From Gammaproteobacteria bacterium (lineage in GTDB: Bacteria > Pseudomonadota > Gammaproteobacteria > Pseudomonadales > Litorivicinaceae): DNA of 64,000 nucleotides. Below are positions 54,281 to 64,000 of the stretch, piece after piece. Position 1 is the first letter of the stretch; each line of letters starts with the position of its first letter. Position numbers and translations under genes: made by a program. The stretch is from the NCBI GenBank assembly GCA_024640985.1, contig JAHEDY010000008.1, forward strand, positions 35,743 through 99,742. The letters are read 5' to 3'. The notes beneath the pieces were generated by a model that was not told the origin of the DNA, searched no databases, and saw only the letters and a list, made by a program, of their open reading frames with translations.

Positions 54281-55746
54281 GAGATCTCTTCCCGCGCCTT
54301 TCGCGCTTTATTCAGCGCATCTGCACTTTTCGCTTTTCTGGCGGCACGTTTTGCCTCTTGCTCTTTCGCCAGGCGCTCGAGTCGAGTATTCCTTGCTTCG
54401 AATCGTTCACGAGCAATTGATGCCTGTTGATGTTCGCGCGCGTTCTCTTTCATCTCAAAGCGGCCTCGGCGAAACCATTCGGCGAGTGGGATGTTGCTTG
54501 GGCACACTGCATTGCAGGCTGCGCATTCGATACAGTCACCGAGGCCTTCATGGATTGCCCGGCTCAATGCCTCACCCTTCAGTGCAGCAACCATTTGTTG
54601 TGGTTGGAGCCTGACTGGACAAACGGTTGCACAGGCGCCGCAGCGGATACAGGGCGATTCTGGTTGAATTTCAACCTCTCGCGCTAACAGACAATTGGTG
54701 GTCTTTGTGATTCCTGCACTGAAGTCCGTGATTCGATAACCCATCATTGGACCACCGACAATCACCGAGTGTAGAGATTGAGGGTTGGTGTCAGTTGCTT
54801 CAATTAAGTGGCTAATGGGTGTGCCGATGGGTGCGATCACATTTTTTGGGCGGGTCAAGGATTCACCGGTTAAGGTGACAATACGATCGGTGATTGGTTT
54901 GCCGTCGATGGCCCGAGACAGAGCGGCAAGTGTCCCAGGATTGTGAACGATCACGCCCGCCTCAACAGAACGTGATCCGGTGGGAACTTCAATACCGAGG
55001 GTCAACCAAACCAATTGTCTGGCTGATCCTGAGGGGTATTTCGTGTCGAGTAGAACGATATCAAAAAAACAATCCGACCGAGATTCTTTGAGAGCACCTT
55101 CGATGGCTTGTAATGCCTCAGGTTTGTTATCTTCGATGCCAATCACAATCGTCTGGATATCAAGCGTTCGCGACAACAGGCAAGCGCCACGAATCATCGA
55201 ATGCGTATCAATGCGGATGAGTGTGTCGTCAGCGGTGAGGTATGGCTCGCATTCTGCGGCATTAATGATCAAGGTTTGTGTTCTGTTTGACCATTTTTTG
55301 AAGCTCGGGAAGCCGGCACCACCGAGCCCTAGGATACCGGCTTCGATGGCTCGCTCTCGTAAAGCCTTGGCATCAAAAGGCCAATTCATTGGACTCAGAT
55401 AATCCTGAAGATCCGAGGCATTGGGCTCGATTACGATGCAAGCACTCTGTTCTGGTGACGGATGTGTCATGGCGTGGTCTGTCACGTCGAGAACCGTCCC
55501 CGCTCTCGATGCCACATGCACAATGCCACTTTGACAACGGATAATGGGGGTCCCTTTGGCCACGGGATCACCGACGCCAACCAATGCTTTGCCAGGCCCA
55601 CCTCCAGAAAAATGAATGGGGAACAGCAATCGTGTCGGAGTATCAACAAACTCGCAGGGTTCGGCAGTGGATAACTGTTTATGGGTCTCTGGGTGAATGC
55701 CGCCTGTCAGGTGGCGATCACAGCGTCGGATCTGATACTCAGCCAT
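54277..55746 (-). CDS. rsxC: Electron transport complex subunit RsxC
   Basis: [13 protein letters not shown], two 4Fe-4S motifs [17 protein letters not shown] and [22 protein letters not shown]; start placed at 55746. Confidence 0.96.
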   Translation of the reverse strand: MAEYQIRRCDRHLTGGIHPETHKQLSTAEPCEFVDTPTRLLFPIHFSGGGPGKALVGVGDPVAKGTPIIRCQSGIVHVASRAGTVLDVTDHAMTHPSPEQSACIVIEPNASDLQDYLSPMNWPFDAKALRERAIEAGILGLGGAGFPSFKKWSNRTQTLIINAAECEPYLTADDTLIRIDTHSMIRGACLLSRTLDIQTIVIGIEDNKPEALQAIEGALKESRSDCFFDIVLLDTKYPSGSARQLVWLTLGIEVPTGSRSVEAGVIVHNPGTLAALSRAIDGKPITDRIVTLTGESLTRPKNVIAPIGTPISHLIEATDTNPQSLHSVIVGGPMMGYRITDFSAGITKTTNCLLAREVEIQPESPCIRCGACATVCPVRLQPQQMVAALKGEALSRAIHEGLGDCIECAACNAVCPSNIPLAEWFRRGRFEMKENAREHQQASIARERFEARNTRLERLAKEQEAKRAARKAKSADALNKARKAREEIS

Positions 55747-56332
55747 GCTGCATCTCGATCTGTCCGAAGCGATCCGTTGAAATGACTTTTGGATGGATCG
55801 GAGTCCAGTAGTCTGCGGCTTTTGGGCGTTCGACCATGTCAATGCAATCCACTGGACAGGGATCGATACAAAGATCGCAACCGGTACAATCATCGACGAT
55901 CACGGTATGCATGAGTTTAGCCGCGCCGACAATGGCATCGACTGGGCATGCCTGAATGCACTTGGTGCAGCCAATGCATTCTTCCTCAATGATGAGTGCC
56001 ACTAAATCCTGATCAGCAGCCGCTGTGTCGGCATCGAGGGGGAGCGATTCCACACCTAATAATGAGGCAATCCGATCAACTGTGGTCTGGCCACCGGGTG
56101 GGCAACGGTTGATGGATTCTCCATGTGCAATGGCCTCTGCATAGGGTTTGCACCCAGGATGTCCGCATTGGCCACACTGTGTTTGTGGGAGTAATTCATC
56201 GATCGATTCAACTAGGGGATTTCCGTCAACTTTAAAGGCCTTGGATGCATATTGAAGCAGTGCGCCTCCTGCGAAACCAATCACTGTTAAACCGATGACA
56301 CCGGAGCCTACTGTGACAAGAAGGTCGATCAC
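55739..56332 (-). CDS. rsxB: Electron transport complex subunit RsxB
   Basis: [22 protein letters not shown], 4Fe-4[20 protein letters not shown] and [18 protein letters not shown]. Confidence 0.97.
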   Translation of the reverse strand: MIDLLVTVGSGVIGLTVIGFAGGALLQYASKAFKVDGNPLVESIDELLPQTQCGQCGHPGCKPYAEAIAHGESINRCPPGGQTTVDRIASLLGVESLPLDADTAAADQDLVALIIEEECIGCTKCIQACPVDAIVGAAKLMHTVIVDDCTGCDLCIDPCPVDCIDMVERPKAADYWTPIHPKVISTDRFGQIEMQHG

Positions 56333-56910
56333 AGCCGAATCATCCCGCTAAAGCCCATCAAGGCCAGTGCCATAAAGCCTGCAGTGATTAGGGCAATTGA
56401 TGCGCCCTGAAAGGGTTGTGGGATATCTGACAGTTGCAGACGTTCTCGAATCCCTGCAAACACAATGAGAACCAATGAGAAACCAAGCGCGGCACCGATC
56501 CCATAAAATGCACTTTCAGCCAACGTGTGTGCCCGGTTGGTATTGAGCAAGGCAACGCCCAAGACCGCGCAGTTTGTTGTGATCAGTGGTAGGTAGATGC
56601 CGAGCACGCTATGCAATAGTGGTGATGTCTTTTTGATCGCGAGTTCTGTGAACTGAACTGCAACAGCAATCGCTACAATAAACGCCAGTGTCCGGAGCCA
56701 CATGGCATCGAGTGGGATCAGTAGTAATGTCTGGAGGAGGTAAGCGACAACCGACGACAGGGTTAGCACAAATGTCGTTGCCAGAGACATCCCTAAGGCG
56801 CTATCGATTCGATTGGAGACGCCCATAAATGGACAGAGGCCCAAGAATTGGACCAACACGAAGTTGTTGACCAAGGCTGCTGAAACGATGATCAGCAACA
56901 AATCGGTCAA
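56329..56910 (-). CDS. rsxA: Electron transport complex subunit RsxA
   Basis: [44 protein letters not shown] start at 56910 overlapping OsmC stop. Confidence 0.95.
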   Translation of the reverse strand: MTDLLLIIVSAALVNNFVLVQFLGLCPFMGVSNRIDSALGMSLATTFVLTLSSVVAYLLQTLLLIPLDAMWLRTLAFIVAIAVAVQFTELAIKKTSPLLHSVLGIYLPLITTNCAVLGVALLNTNRAHTLAESAFYGIGAALGFSLVLIVFAGIRERLQLSDIPQPFQGASIALITAGFMALALMGFSGMIRL

Positions 56911-57320
56911 GCGATCTCTCCCGAGAGCTGGGAGGTCACCGCTGCACCAGACACCAGCAATTGATGCACTGGGCATTTATTGGCAATCTCCAAGAGACGT
57001 TGCTTTTGTGTCTCTGTCAGTGCACCGGTGAGTGTGATGATACGTTGAAAATGGTGGCCTTCTGTGGATGGGCTATGTGTGACTTCAGTGTCCACTTCAT
57101 CCAAGGGCAGTTGTTTCAGATCCGCATACATACGAAGCGTCATATTGGTGCACGCACCGAGCGCTGCTGCGATGAGATTAAAGGGTGCAGGGCCAATATT
57201 GGTCCCACCCATCGATTCGGGCTCATCCATCACAAATGCATGACCTTCCGTTTCGACGGCATTGTAAAACTTAGAGGTCCCTGCTTCTCGAACAACTGCT
57301 TTACTGATGTGTCCCATCAA
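56907..57320 (-). CDS. OsmC family protein
   Basis: [48 protein letters not shown]. Confidence 0.93.
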   Translation of the reverse strand: MMGHISKAVVREAGTSKFYNAVETEGHAFVMDEPESMGGTNIGPAPFNLIAAALGACTNMTLRMYADLKQLPLDEVDTEVTHSPSTEGHHFQRIITLTGALTETQKQRLLEIANKCPVHQLLVSGAAVTSQLSGEIA

Positions 57321-57327
57321 TCCCTCA

Positions 57328-59373
57328 CTAGCGAATACGTTGTCCCGCGTTTGCGCCCTGATCAGGTTCTAACAGATAAATCTCCGATCCACCGGGGCCT
57401 GCCGCGAGTACCATCCCTTCGGATAATCCGAACTTCATTTTTCGTGGTGCCAAATTGGCGATCATGACGGTTTGCCGTCCGACCAAATCTTCCGCTCGAT
57501 AGGCTGCTTTGATTCCACTGAATACTTGCCGTTGCTCACCACCGAGATCGAGTATCAGTTTGAGAAGTTTATCGGCACCTTCAACTGCTTCAGCCGACAC
57601 AATGGTTGCCACCCGTAGATCGACTTTAGCAAAGTCATCAATCGTACACTCGGCCTCGATGGGTTCGATACCACTTGGCGTTGACGTTTGTGTTGTGTCT
57701 TTGATCTCTGTCACTTCAGGTTGGATCATGGCTTCGACATCCTTCATTTCAATCCGTGTGATTAAGGGTGTGAATGCCTCGATTTGGTGATCGAGTAGGG
57801 TGTGATTAAGACTCTCGTAGTCGAGACGATCAACCTGCAAAAAGGTCTGAACTTTGTCCGAGAGCATTGGCATCACAGGTTTGAGGTACAACACCAATAA
57901 ACGGAAGGCGTTGATTGCTGTGGTGCAGATGGGTTGCACATCAGGAAGTGTTGCCTCATTTTTTGCAAGCTGCCAGGGAGCCACTTCAGCGATCCAGGCA
58001 TTGACATCATCGGCAAGCGCCATGATCTCGCGAGTCGCCTTAGAGAATTCTCGATTTTCGAAAGCCTCCCGGATATCAGGGCCCTTTGCTCGAATCGCTT
58101 CAACCAGATCAGGATTGGCTAGCTCAGAGGACAGTCGTCCGTCAAATTTCTTGCTAATAAAGCCTGCCGTGCGACTCGCGATATTCACGAGTTTTCCAAC
58201 CAGATCTGAATTGACTTTCTGGACAAAATCTTCGAGTGATAAGTCAATATCCTCAACACGCGCTGAGAGTTTGGTTGCAAAGTAATACCGCAAATATTCT
58301 GGATCCAAATGATCCAGGTAGGTGCGAGCCTTGATAAAGGTTCCGCGAGATTTGGACATCTTGCGACCATCGACGGTGACGAACCCATGCACATTCACTC
58401 CGGTCGGCGTTCGGAAATTGGCTTGATGCAACATGGCTGGCCAAAACAGGCAGTGGAAGTTGACAATATCTTTACCAATGAAATGGTACACCTCAGCGTC
58501 ACTCTCGGGACTCCAGACCGAATCGAAATCGAAGTCATGGGCGTCGCACCATTCTTTGAAAGCACCCATGTAACCAATGGGTGCGTCCAGCCAGACATAG
58601 AAATAGGTGCCAGGGTGATCCGGGACTTCAAACCCGAAATAGGGTGCATCACGCGAGATATCCCAGCTTTTCAGACCTCCATCGATCCATTCCGCGAGTT
58701 TGTTTGCCACTTCCGGTTGTAGTCGGCCCGATCTTGTCCACTCTTTGAGGAAATCCGTGTGTTGGCCAAGCTCAAAGAACAAGTGCTGGGAGTCTTTGAG
58801 GACCGGTGTCTCTCCTGATAAGGTGGATTTCGGATTCTTTAATTCCGATGCCTGGTAGGTTGCTCCACAGGCTTCACAATTATCCCCGTATTGATCATCG
58901 ACCCCGCATTTTGGACAGACACCTTTCACATAGCGATCGGCGAGGAATAACTCTTTTTCTGGGTCAAACAACTGTGAAATGGTGCGAACGGCAATGCCGC
59001 CGGCGTCACGGACTCGGGAGTAAATGAGTTCGGAGTAATATCGATTGGCATCCGTATGGGTCGATGAATAGTGATCAAAACCGATATGGAATCCGCTAAA
59101 ATCTGCCTCGTGTTCCGCTTTGACGTCAGCGATTAATTCCTCGGGTGTTATCCCGAGCGTTTGTGCGCGGAGCATGATCGCTGTACCGTGCGCATCGTCA
59201 GCGCAAACATAGACGCAAAGGTTCCCTGATTGCTTTTGGTAGCGAACCCAGATGTCAGTTTGGATATACTCAAGCATGTGGCCTAAATGAATTGATCCGT
59301 TGGCATAGGGCAGGGCGCTGGTAACTAATATGGTGCGTCTGTCTGTCGGCACAGAGTAAATTCCTTGTTGCAA
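57328..59373 (-). CDS. metG: Methionyl-tRNA synthetase
   Basis: [24 protein letters not shown], zinc Cys [29 protein letters not shown]-terminal tRNA-binding domain. Confidence 0.98.
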   Translation of the reverse strand: MQQGIYSVPTDRRTILVTSALPYANGSIHLGHMLEYIQTDIWVRYQKQSGNLCVYVCADDAHGTAIMLRAQTLGITPEELIADVKAEHEADFSGFHIGFDHYSSTHTDANRYYSELIYSRVRDAGGIAVRTISQLFDPEKELFLADRYVKGVCPKCGVDDQYGDNCEACGATYQASELKNPKSTLSGETPVLKDSQHLFFELGQHTDFLKEWTRSGRLQPEVANKLAEWIDGGLKSWDISRDAPYFGFEVPDHPGTYFYVWLDAPIGYMGAFKEWCDAHDFDFDSVWSPESDAEVYHFIGKDIVNFHCLFWPAMLHQANFRTPTGVNVHGFVTVDGRKMSKSRGTFIKARTYLDHLDPEYLRYYFATKLSARVEDIDLSLEDFVQKVNSDLVGKLVNIASRTAGFISKKFDGRLSSELANPDLVEAIRAKGPDIREAFENREFSKATREIMALADDVNAWIAEVAPWQLAKNEATLPDVQPICTTAINAFRLLVLYLKPVMPMLSDKVQTFLQVDRLDYESLNHTLLDHQIEAFTPLITRIEMKDVEAMIQPEVTEIKDTTQTSTPSGIEPIEAECTIDDFAKVDLRVATIVSAEAVEGADKLLKLILDLGGEQRQVFSGIKAAYRAEDLVGRQTVMIANLAPRKMKFGLSEGMVLAAGPGGSEIYLLEPDQGANAGQRIR

Positions 59374-59439
59374 TGCAAGTGAATCCCCAAGTATACCGGT
59401 ACTGACTGTATTTTTGGCCGCCTGTTAACGAAAACGGAG

Positions 59440-60546
59440 ATGAATTTGTCGACTTCCATCCATGACCGCGTCATAGCCATTCTTTCTGAACACGATGACC
59501 CTTACCGTGAGAGTAATTTGGGTCACAGTGGGGTATTGACCCGCTGCGAGCTGAAAGAGGGTGAGCTTGATATCGAGCTCACGTTTAAGTATCCGCTTGC
59601 CGGAATGACACGGTCGCTGGTGAAGCAGTTGAAGCCCAAATTGGAGGGGATCAAAGAGGTTCGAGAGGCCTTTATTCGTGTTCGGCACGAAGTTCCTGTG
59701 GTTGCCGCGCGTGAAGGCACTGAGTCGATTCCTGGGGTTCGCCAGGTCATTTGTGTGGCCTCTGGTAAGGGTGGAGTAGGTAAATCAACAACCGCTGTTA
59801 ATCTGACGTTAGCGCTTCAGGCAGAGGGTGCGCGCGTTGGCCTGTTGGATGCGGATATCTATGGTCCATCGCAGGCATTGATGTTGGGCGTTCAAGGCCA
59901 GAGGCCAGAAACTCCTGATGGAAAGTCGTTCAATCCGGTCATTGCCCATGGTATTCCGGTGATGTCGATGGCGTTTTTATTGACCGAACGGTCGCCGACG
60001 ATCTGGCGGGGGCCGATGGTCAGTGGTGCGTTCACGCAAATGCTCCGGCAAACGAACTGGGGCAACCTCGATTATTTGGTCATCGACTTACCGCCAGGGA
60101 CGGGTGATATTCAGCTCACTCTGAGCCAGCAAGTTCCCGTCAATGGTGCTGTTGTGGTCACCACTCCTCAAGACATTGCGCTGCTTGATGCTCGCCGAGG
60201 AATCGAGATGTTTCGGCGCGTTGAAGTGCCTGTTCTTGGCGTGATTGAGAATATGTCTCTGCACCGCTGCTCGAAATGTGGTCACACCGAACATTTATTT
60301 GGGGAAGGCGGTGGCGATCGAATTGCGGCAGAATATGACACTGAACTGTTGGGTGCGCTGCCATTGGATCTGAGTATCCGAGAGCAGACCGACATCGGTA
60401 AGCCATCCGTGATCAGTGACCCTAACGGGTCGATTGCTCAGTCTTACCGAGATATCGCACGTCGAACGGCTGCGCGTTTGGCGCTTTTTGCCGAACGCAG
60501 TGGCTCGAGCAACCTCATTACCAAAACCCAAGGGACTGACGAGTAA
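59440..60546 (+). CDS. apbC: Iron-sulfur cluster carrier protein ApbC/Mrp
   Basis: ASGKGGVGKSTTAVNLTLALQ, CSKCGHTEHLFGEGGG; divergent from metG. Confidence 0.95.
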   Translation: MNLSTSIHDRVIAILSEHDDPYRESNLGHSGVLTRCELKEGELDIELTFKYPLAGMTRSLVKQLKPKLEGIKEVREAFIRVRHEVPVVAAREGTESIPGVRQVICVASGKGGVGKSTTAVNLTLALQAEGARVGLLDADIYGPSQALMLGVQGQRPETPDGKSFNPVIAHGIPVMSMAFLLTERSPTIWRGPMVSGAFTQMLRQTNWGNLDYLVIDLPPGTGDIQLTLSQQVPVNGAVVVTTPQDIALLDARRGIEMFRRVEVPVLGVIENMSLHRCSKCGHTEHLFGEGGGDRIAAEYDTELLGALPLDLSIREQTDIGKPSVISDPNGSIAQSYRDIARRTAARLALFAERSGSSNLITKTQGTDE

Positions 60547-60549
60547 TCC

Positions 60550-61116
60550 ATGACTATTAAATCCGACCGCTGGATTCAGCAAATGGCTGAAACCCAATCG
60601 ATGATTTCGCCATTTGAAGCCGGGCAAATTCGTGACCGAGATGGTGAGAAATTGATTTCTTATGGAACATCAAGTTATGGCTATGATGTCCGGTGCGCTG
60701 ATGAATTTAAGGTGTTCACCAATATTCACTCAGCCATTGTTGATCCGAAGAACTTCGACGAGAAAAGCTTTGTTGATATCAAATCAGATGTTTGCATCAT
60801 TCCACCGAACTCGTTTGCACTTGCGCGAACGGTTGAGTATTTCAAAATACCGGAAGATGTTTTAACGATTTGCTTAGGCAAATCCACTTACGCCCGTTGT
60901 GGAATTATTGTGAATGTCACGCCTCTCGAGCCGGAATGGGAGGGACATGTCACACTTGAGTTTTCCAACACGACGAACCTGCCGGCAAAAATCTACGCCA
61001 ATGAAGGCGTCGCGCAAATGCTCTTTTTCCAGTCCGATGAGCGATGTCTGACCACTTACCGTGACCGTGGTGGTAAGTATCAAGGTCAAACTGGAGTGAC
61101 GCTTCCCAAAGCCTAA
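60550..61116 (+). CDS. dcd: dCTP deaminase
   Basis: [58 protein letters not shown]. Confidence 0.98.
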   Translation: MTIKSDRWIQQMAETQSMISPFEAGQIRDRDGEKLISYGTSSYGYDVRCADEFKVFTNIHSAIVDPKNFDEKSFVDIKSDVCIIPPNSFALARTVEYFKIPEDVLTICLGKSTYARCGIIVNVTPLEPEWEGHVTLEFSNTTNLPAKIYANEGVAQMLFFQSDERCLTTYRDRGGKYQGQTGVTLPKA

Positions 61117-61124
61117 GGATAGGA

Positions 61125-61994
61125 ATGAAGAATACCGCTCGTTATTTGCTACGGATTACCTGTCCGGGACGGACTGGTCTCGTTGCGGCCATTACTGGTT
61201 TTTTGGCTGATCAGGAATGTTTTATTACAGAACTGTCTCAGTTTGATGATATTCAGACCGGGCGTTTTTTCTGTCGAGCCGAGTTTTTTAAGCCGGATTC
61301 TGGATCGAGTCCTGAGCAGCTTTCGGAGATGTTTTCAGAGATTGGCGCACGCTTCGAAATGACGTGGAAGTTTATTGATCCATCGATCCCGCATCGAACG
61401 CTGATATTAGTCTCGAAGTTTGATCATTGTTTAAATGATCTGCTGTATCGCAAGCAGACCGGCGAACTCAACATTGCCGTCACAACCGTCGCTTCCAACC
61501 ATCCCGACTTGGAACCTTTGGCACGGTTTCATCAGGCACCTTTTGAAGTGTTGCCAACGGGTCAATCCAAACTGGCAACGAAGGCCGCTCAGGAAGATCG
61601 GATTCGCGATTTGATCGACGCACACGATGTTGATTTGGTTGTTCTTGCGCGATATATGCAAGTGTTATCGGATGAACTCTGTCAGGAGTTGGCGGGTCGC
61701 TGTATCAATATTCATCACTCATTCTTGCCAAGTTTTAAAGGCGCACGTCCGTATCATCAAGCCTTTGAGCGAGGCGTGAAGGCTATCGGTGCGACAGCAC
61801 ATTATGTGACAGCAGATTTGGATGAGGGTCCGATCATCGATCAAGAGGTGGCTCGGGTGGATCACACCTTTGGTCCGGATCAATTATTAGCAACAGGCCG
61901 AAATATGGAAAACTACGCGCTCTCCCGTGCCGTGAAAGCGCACAGTGAACATCGTGTGTTCTTAAATGGTCATAAGACGGTGGTATTAAAATGA
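61125..61994 (+). CDS. purU: Formyltetrahydrofolate deformylase
   Basis: ACT domain then [57 protein letters not shown]. Confidence 0.97.
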   Translation: MKNTARYLLRITCPGRTGLVAAITGFLADQECFITELSQFDDIQTGRFFCRAEFFKPDSGSSPEQLSEMFSEIGARFEMTWKFIDPSIPHRTLILVSKFDHCLNDLLYRKQTGELNIAVTTVASNHPDLEPLARFHQAPFEVLPTGQSKLATKAAQEDRIRDLIDAHDVDLVVLARYMQVLSDELCQELAGRCINIHHSFLPSFKGARPYHQAFERGVKAIGATAHYVTADLDEGPIIDQEVARVDHTFGPDQLLATGRNMENYALSRAVKAHSEHRVFLNGHKTVVLK

Positions 61995-62857
61995 CGGCTC
62001 TTCGAATTGACGGTAAAGCCTTCGCCGAACAGGTTCGCCAGGAAGTCGCCGAGGGGGTGAGTGCGCTGAAAGCGTCCCATGGCGTGACTCCTGGGTTGGC
62101 TGTGGTTCTCATCGGGGAAGATCCCGCAAGCCAGGTTTATGTGAGAAACAAGGTAAAACAAACAGAAGCCTGTGGCATGAACTCATTCCACCATGTGTTG
62201 GACGCATCAACTTCTCGGGAGTCGCTGATGGCTTTGATCAAGTCACTGAATGATGATCCAGAGGTGCACGGCATTTTGGTTCAGTTACCACTGCCGGATC
62301 ATCTTGACTCGAAAGATGTGATTGAGGCGATTGCTCCGGCGAAAGATGTTGATGGCTTCCATACCAGTAACGTGGGTGAGTTATGGACAAGTGGCGAGCC
62401 TTTTGTTCCATGTACGCCGCTTGGTTGTCTGAAGCTTCTGAAATCCGTTGAGCCAAATATTGCGGGTAAGAATGCGGTCGTGATTGGTCGCTCGAACATC
62501 GTAGGTCGTCCGATGGCTGCTCTTCTCTTGAATGAATCAGCTACTGTCACTATTGCGCACTCAAAGACCAAGGATTTGCCAAGCGTATGCCGTCAGGCGG
62601 ATATTTTGGTTGCGGCAGTTGGTCGTCCGCAGATGGTCAAGGCGGACTGGATCAAGCCTGGTGCTATCGTTTTGGATGTTGGGATTAACCGCATCGAAAC
62701 CGACGATGGGAAAGGCCGACTTGTTGGTGATGTCGATTTTGATGATGCGTCCACTGTGGCTGGAGCAATCACCCCCGTACCCGGTGGCCCTGGTCCGATG
62801 ACAATTGCCTGTCTTTTAGCCAATACACTGGAAGCAGCAAAGCGTTCAGTTTCTTAA
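61991..62857 (+). CDS. folD: Bifunctional methylenetetrahydrofolate dehydrogenase/cyclohydrolase
   Basis: [60 protein letters not shown]. Confidence 0.98.
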   Translation: MTALRIDGKAFAEQVRQEVAEGVSALKASHGVTPGLAVVLIGEDPASQVYVRNKVKQTEACGMNSFHHVLDASTSRESLMALIKSLNDDPEVHGILVQLPLPDHLDSKDVIEAIAPAKDVDGFHTSNVGELWTSGEPFVPCTPLGCLKLLKSVEPNIAGKNAVVIGRSNIVGRPMAALLLNESATVTIAHSKTKDLPSVCRQADILVAAVGRPQMVKADWIKPGAIVLDVGINRIETDDGKGRLVGDVDFDDASTVAGAITPVPGGPGPMTIACLLANTLEAAKRSVS

Positions 62858-62862
62858 GTAAT

Positions 62863-62886
62863 TGACTTGGACTCAAGTCCAAGTCA
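62863..62886 (+). terminator. Strong hairpin 6 nt after the folD stop (10-bp stem, TCAA loop; weak T-tract)
   Basis: tgacttggac-tcaa-gtccaagtca followed by gctcttctcttcg. Confidence 0.5.
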
Positions 62887-62971
62887 GCTCTTCTCTTCGA
62901 AATTTCTACTAACTTCTCATCAATCAGCCAGCTTGAATTTGATCGGTGAGAGGTGACACTTCTCGGGAATA

Positions 62972-63247
62972 GTGAGTTTTAAATCGAAGCGTCTAGCTCG
63001 GTTTTATAGGTCGGGATTCGTTCGCGTTCTTAGGTTTGCAAACTAAGCTCGTGTGGAAAGTGTGTTTTCCCGTTTAGATGATGCCTACTCGCTCGAGCAA
63101 TTTATGAGGCCTCAAGATCGTCTGCATCGTTTGCGCGGAAACTTGAACGGTTTTTGGTCTGTTCGAATCTCAGCAAACTATCGAATTATTTTTCGATGGG
63201 TTGATGGCGAAGGCGCCCACGATCTGGATTTGTTGGATTGTCACTAG
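62972..63247 (+). pseudogene. HigB/RelE-type toxin with in-frame TAA at 63044-63046
   Basis: Frame reads VSFKSKRLARFYRSGFVRVLRFAN*ARVESVFSRLDDAYSLEQFMRPQDRLHRLRGNLNGFWSVRISANYRIIFRWVDGEGAHDLDLLDCH*; both halves match HigB in one frame. Confidence 0.75.
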
Positions 63248-63259
63248 GAGATTTGATTG

Positions 63260-63655
63260 ATGCGTATGTTTAATCCTCCTCCTCCCGGCCGTCAGGTTCG
63301 GGAGGATATCGAAGTACTCGGTTGGACCATCACAGAAGCGGCCGGGTATCTCGGTTGTTCGCGTAAGCAGTTATCTGACATTGCGAACCTTAGATCGGGA
63401 ATATCCCCCGAGATGGCGATCCGGCTCAGTGCAATTATCGGTGGTTCGCCAAGTCTCTGGTGCAGAATGCAATTGAGCTATGACTTATGGCAAGTTGAAG
63501 GTCGTACCGACGAGATCCTATCAACGGTTAATCAGCCGCCCAAGGAAAAGTATTGGATCCATGATGAAGAGGGCGGATACTTTGATCCGCCCGATCTTAA
63601 ATTGATGTTGAAAAACGCATCCGGCCCAATGAAGAGTAAAAAGTCAGTGGGGTAG
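63260..63655 (+). CDS. higA: HigA-family addiction module antitoxin (XRE HTH)
   Basis: MFNPPPPGRQVREDIEVLGWTITEAAGYLGCSRKQLSDIANLRSGISPEMAIRLSAIIGGSPSLWCRMQLSYDLW. Confidence 0.92.
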   Translation: MRMFNPPPPGRQVREDIEVLGWTITEAAGYLGCSRKQLSDIANLRSGISPEMAIRLSAIIGGSPSLWCRMQLSYDLWQVEGRTDEILSTVNQPPKEKYWIHDEEGGYFDPPDLKLMLKNASGPMKSKKSVG

Positions 63656-64000
63656 TGCTGCTGGTGCCTTTGCTTGCAAATACATGCGATACAAGGCACT
63701 TGCCACGATGAACGCGACAGCCCAATAGGCTGAGCTTGAAAATGCAGCTGGTGCATACATCAGTTCACGGCTCATGAACTCAGCCATGGTTGGCTCAAAA
63801 TTCCCTGACCACAGATAGAAGCTTCCACTCGAAATCAGTTCGCAGACAAAGGTTCCAACCATCGCGAATCCAAAGAACACCGCAAAACCGGAAAGATGCC
63901 CATTCAGGTATGGCTTCACTAACCGACCAGCCATCCACATTGAGAAGTAAGCTGGGATGAGCATTGCGTAAGCTACCGAAAAGCATGTGCCTGGTACGCC
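63644..64000 (-). CDS. Multi-TM membrane protein, truncated by window edge (possibly a BtuN-like/vitamin transport-associated protein; tentative)
   Basis: Frame open to position 64000; KPYLNGHLSGFAVFFGFAMVGTFVCELISSGSFYLWSGNFEPTMAEF. Confidence 0.6.
   Translation of the reverse strand, partial: GVPGTCFSVAYAMLIPAYFSMWMAGRLVKPYLNGHLSGFAVFFGFAMVGTFVCELISSGSFYLWSGNFEPTMAEFMSRELMYAPAAFSSSAYWAVAFIVASALYRMYLQAKAPAALPH

Overview
This 64-kb window is gene-dense gammaproteobacterial-type chromosome. The taxonomic call is inference from gene order, for example trpA-accD-folC-dedD-cvpA-purF-metZ, rsxABCDGE-nth, and metG divergent from apbC. It holds about 65 protein-coding genes. I found no rRNA, tRNA, CRISPR array or recognisable transposon. 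Most of it is housekeeping: nucleotide, folate and amino-acid metabolism, the Rsx/Rnf complex, acs and argG.

Less ordinary regions:
(1) A tightly overlapping five-gene operon at 13056-18051 encodes three different photolyase/cryptochrome-family flavoproteins, a DUF2256 mini zinc-ribbon protein missing from the supplied ORF track, and a DUF3429 membrane protein. It is divergent from a secreted glutathione peroxidase.
(2) A TAXI-TRAP transporter / class III aminotransferase / BKACE (DUF849) catabolic operon is divergent from an RpiR regulator, with a perfect 15-bp inverted repeat in the shared promoter.
(3) A HigB-like toxin carries an in-frame TAA and sits next to an intact HigA.
(4) An orphan 79-aa membrane protein lies behind a long palindrome-containing leader.
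(5) A LuxR-type response regulator sits directly downstream of acs.

Nothing here is proven to be a new system. The photolyase operon and the TRAP/BKACE locus are the best candidates for follow-up.
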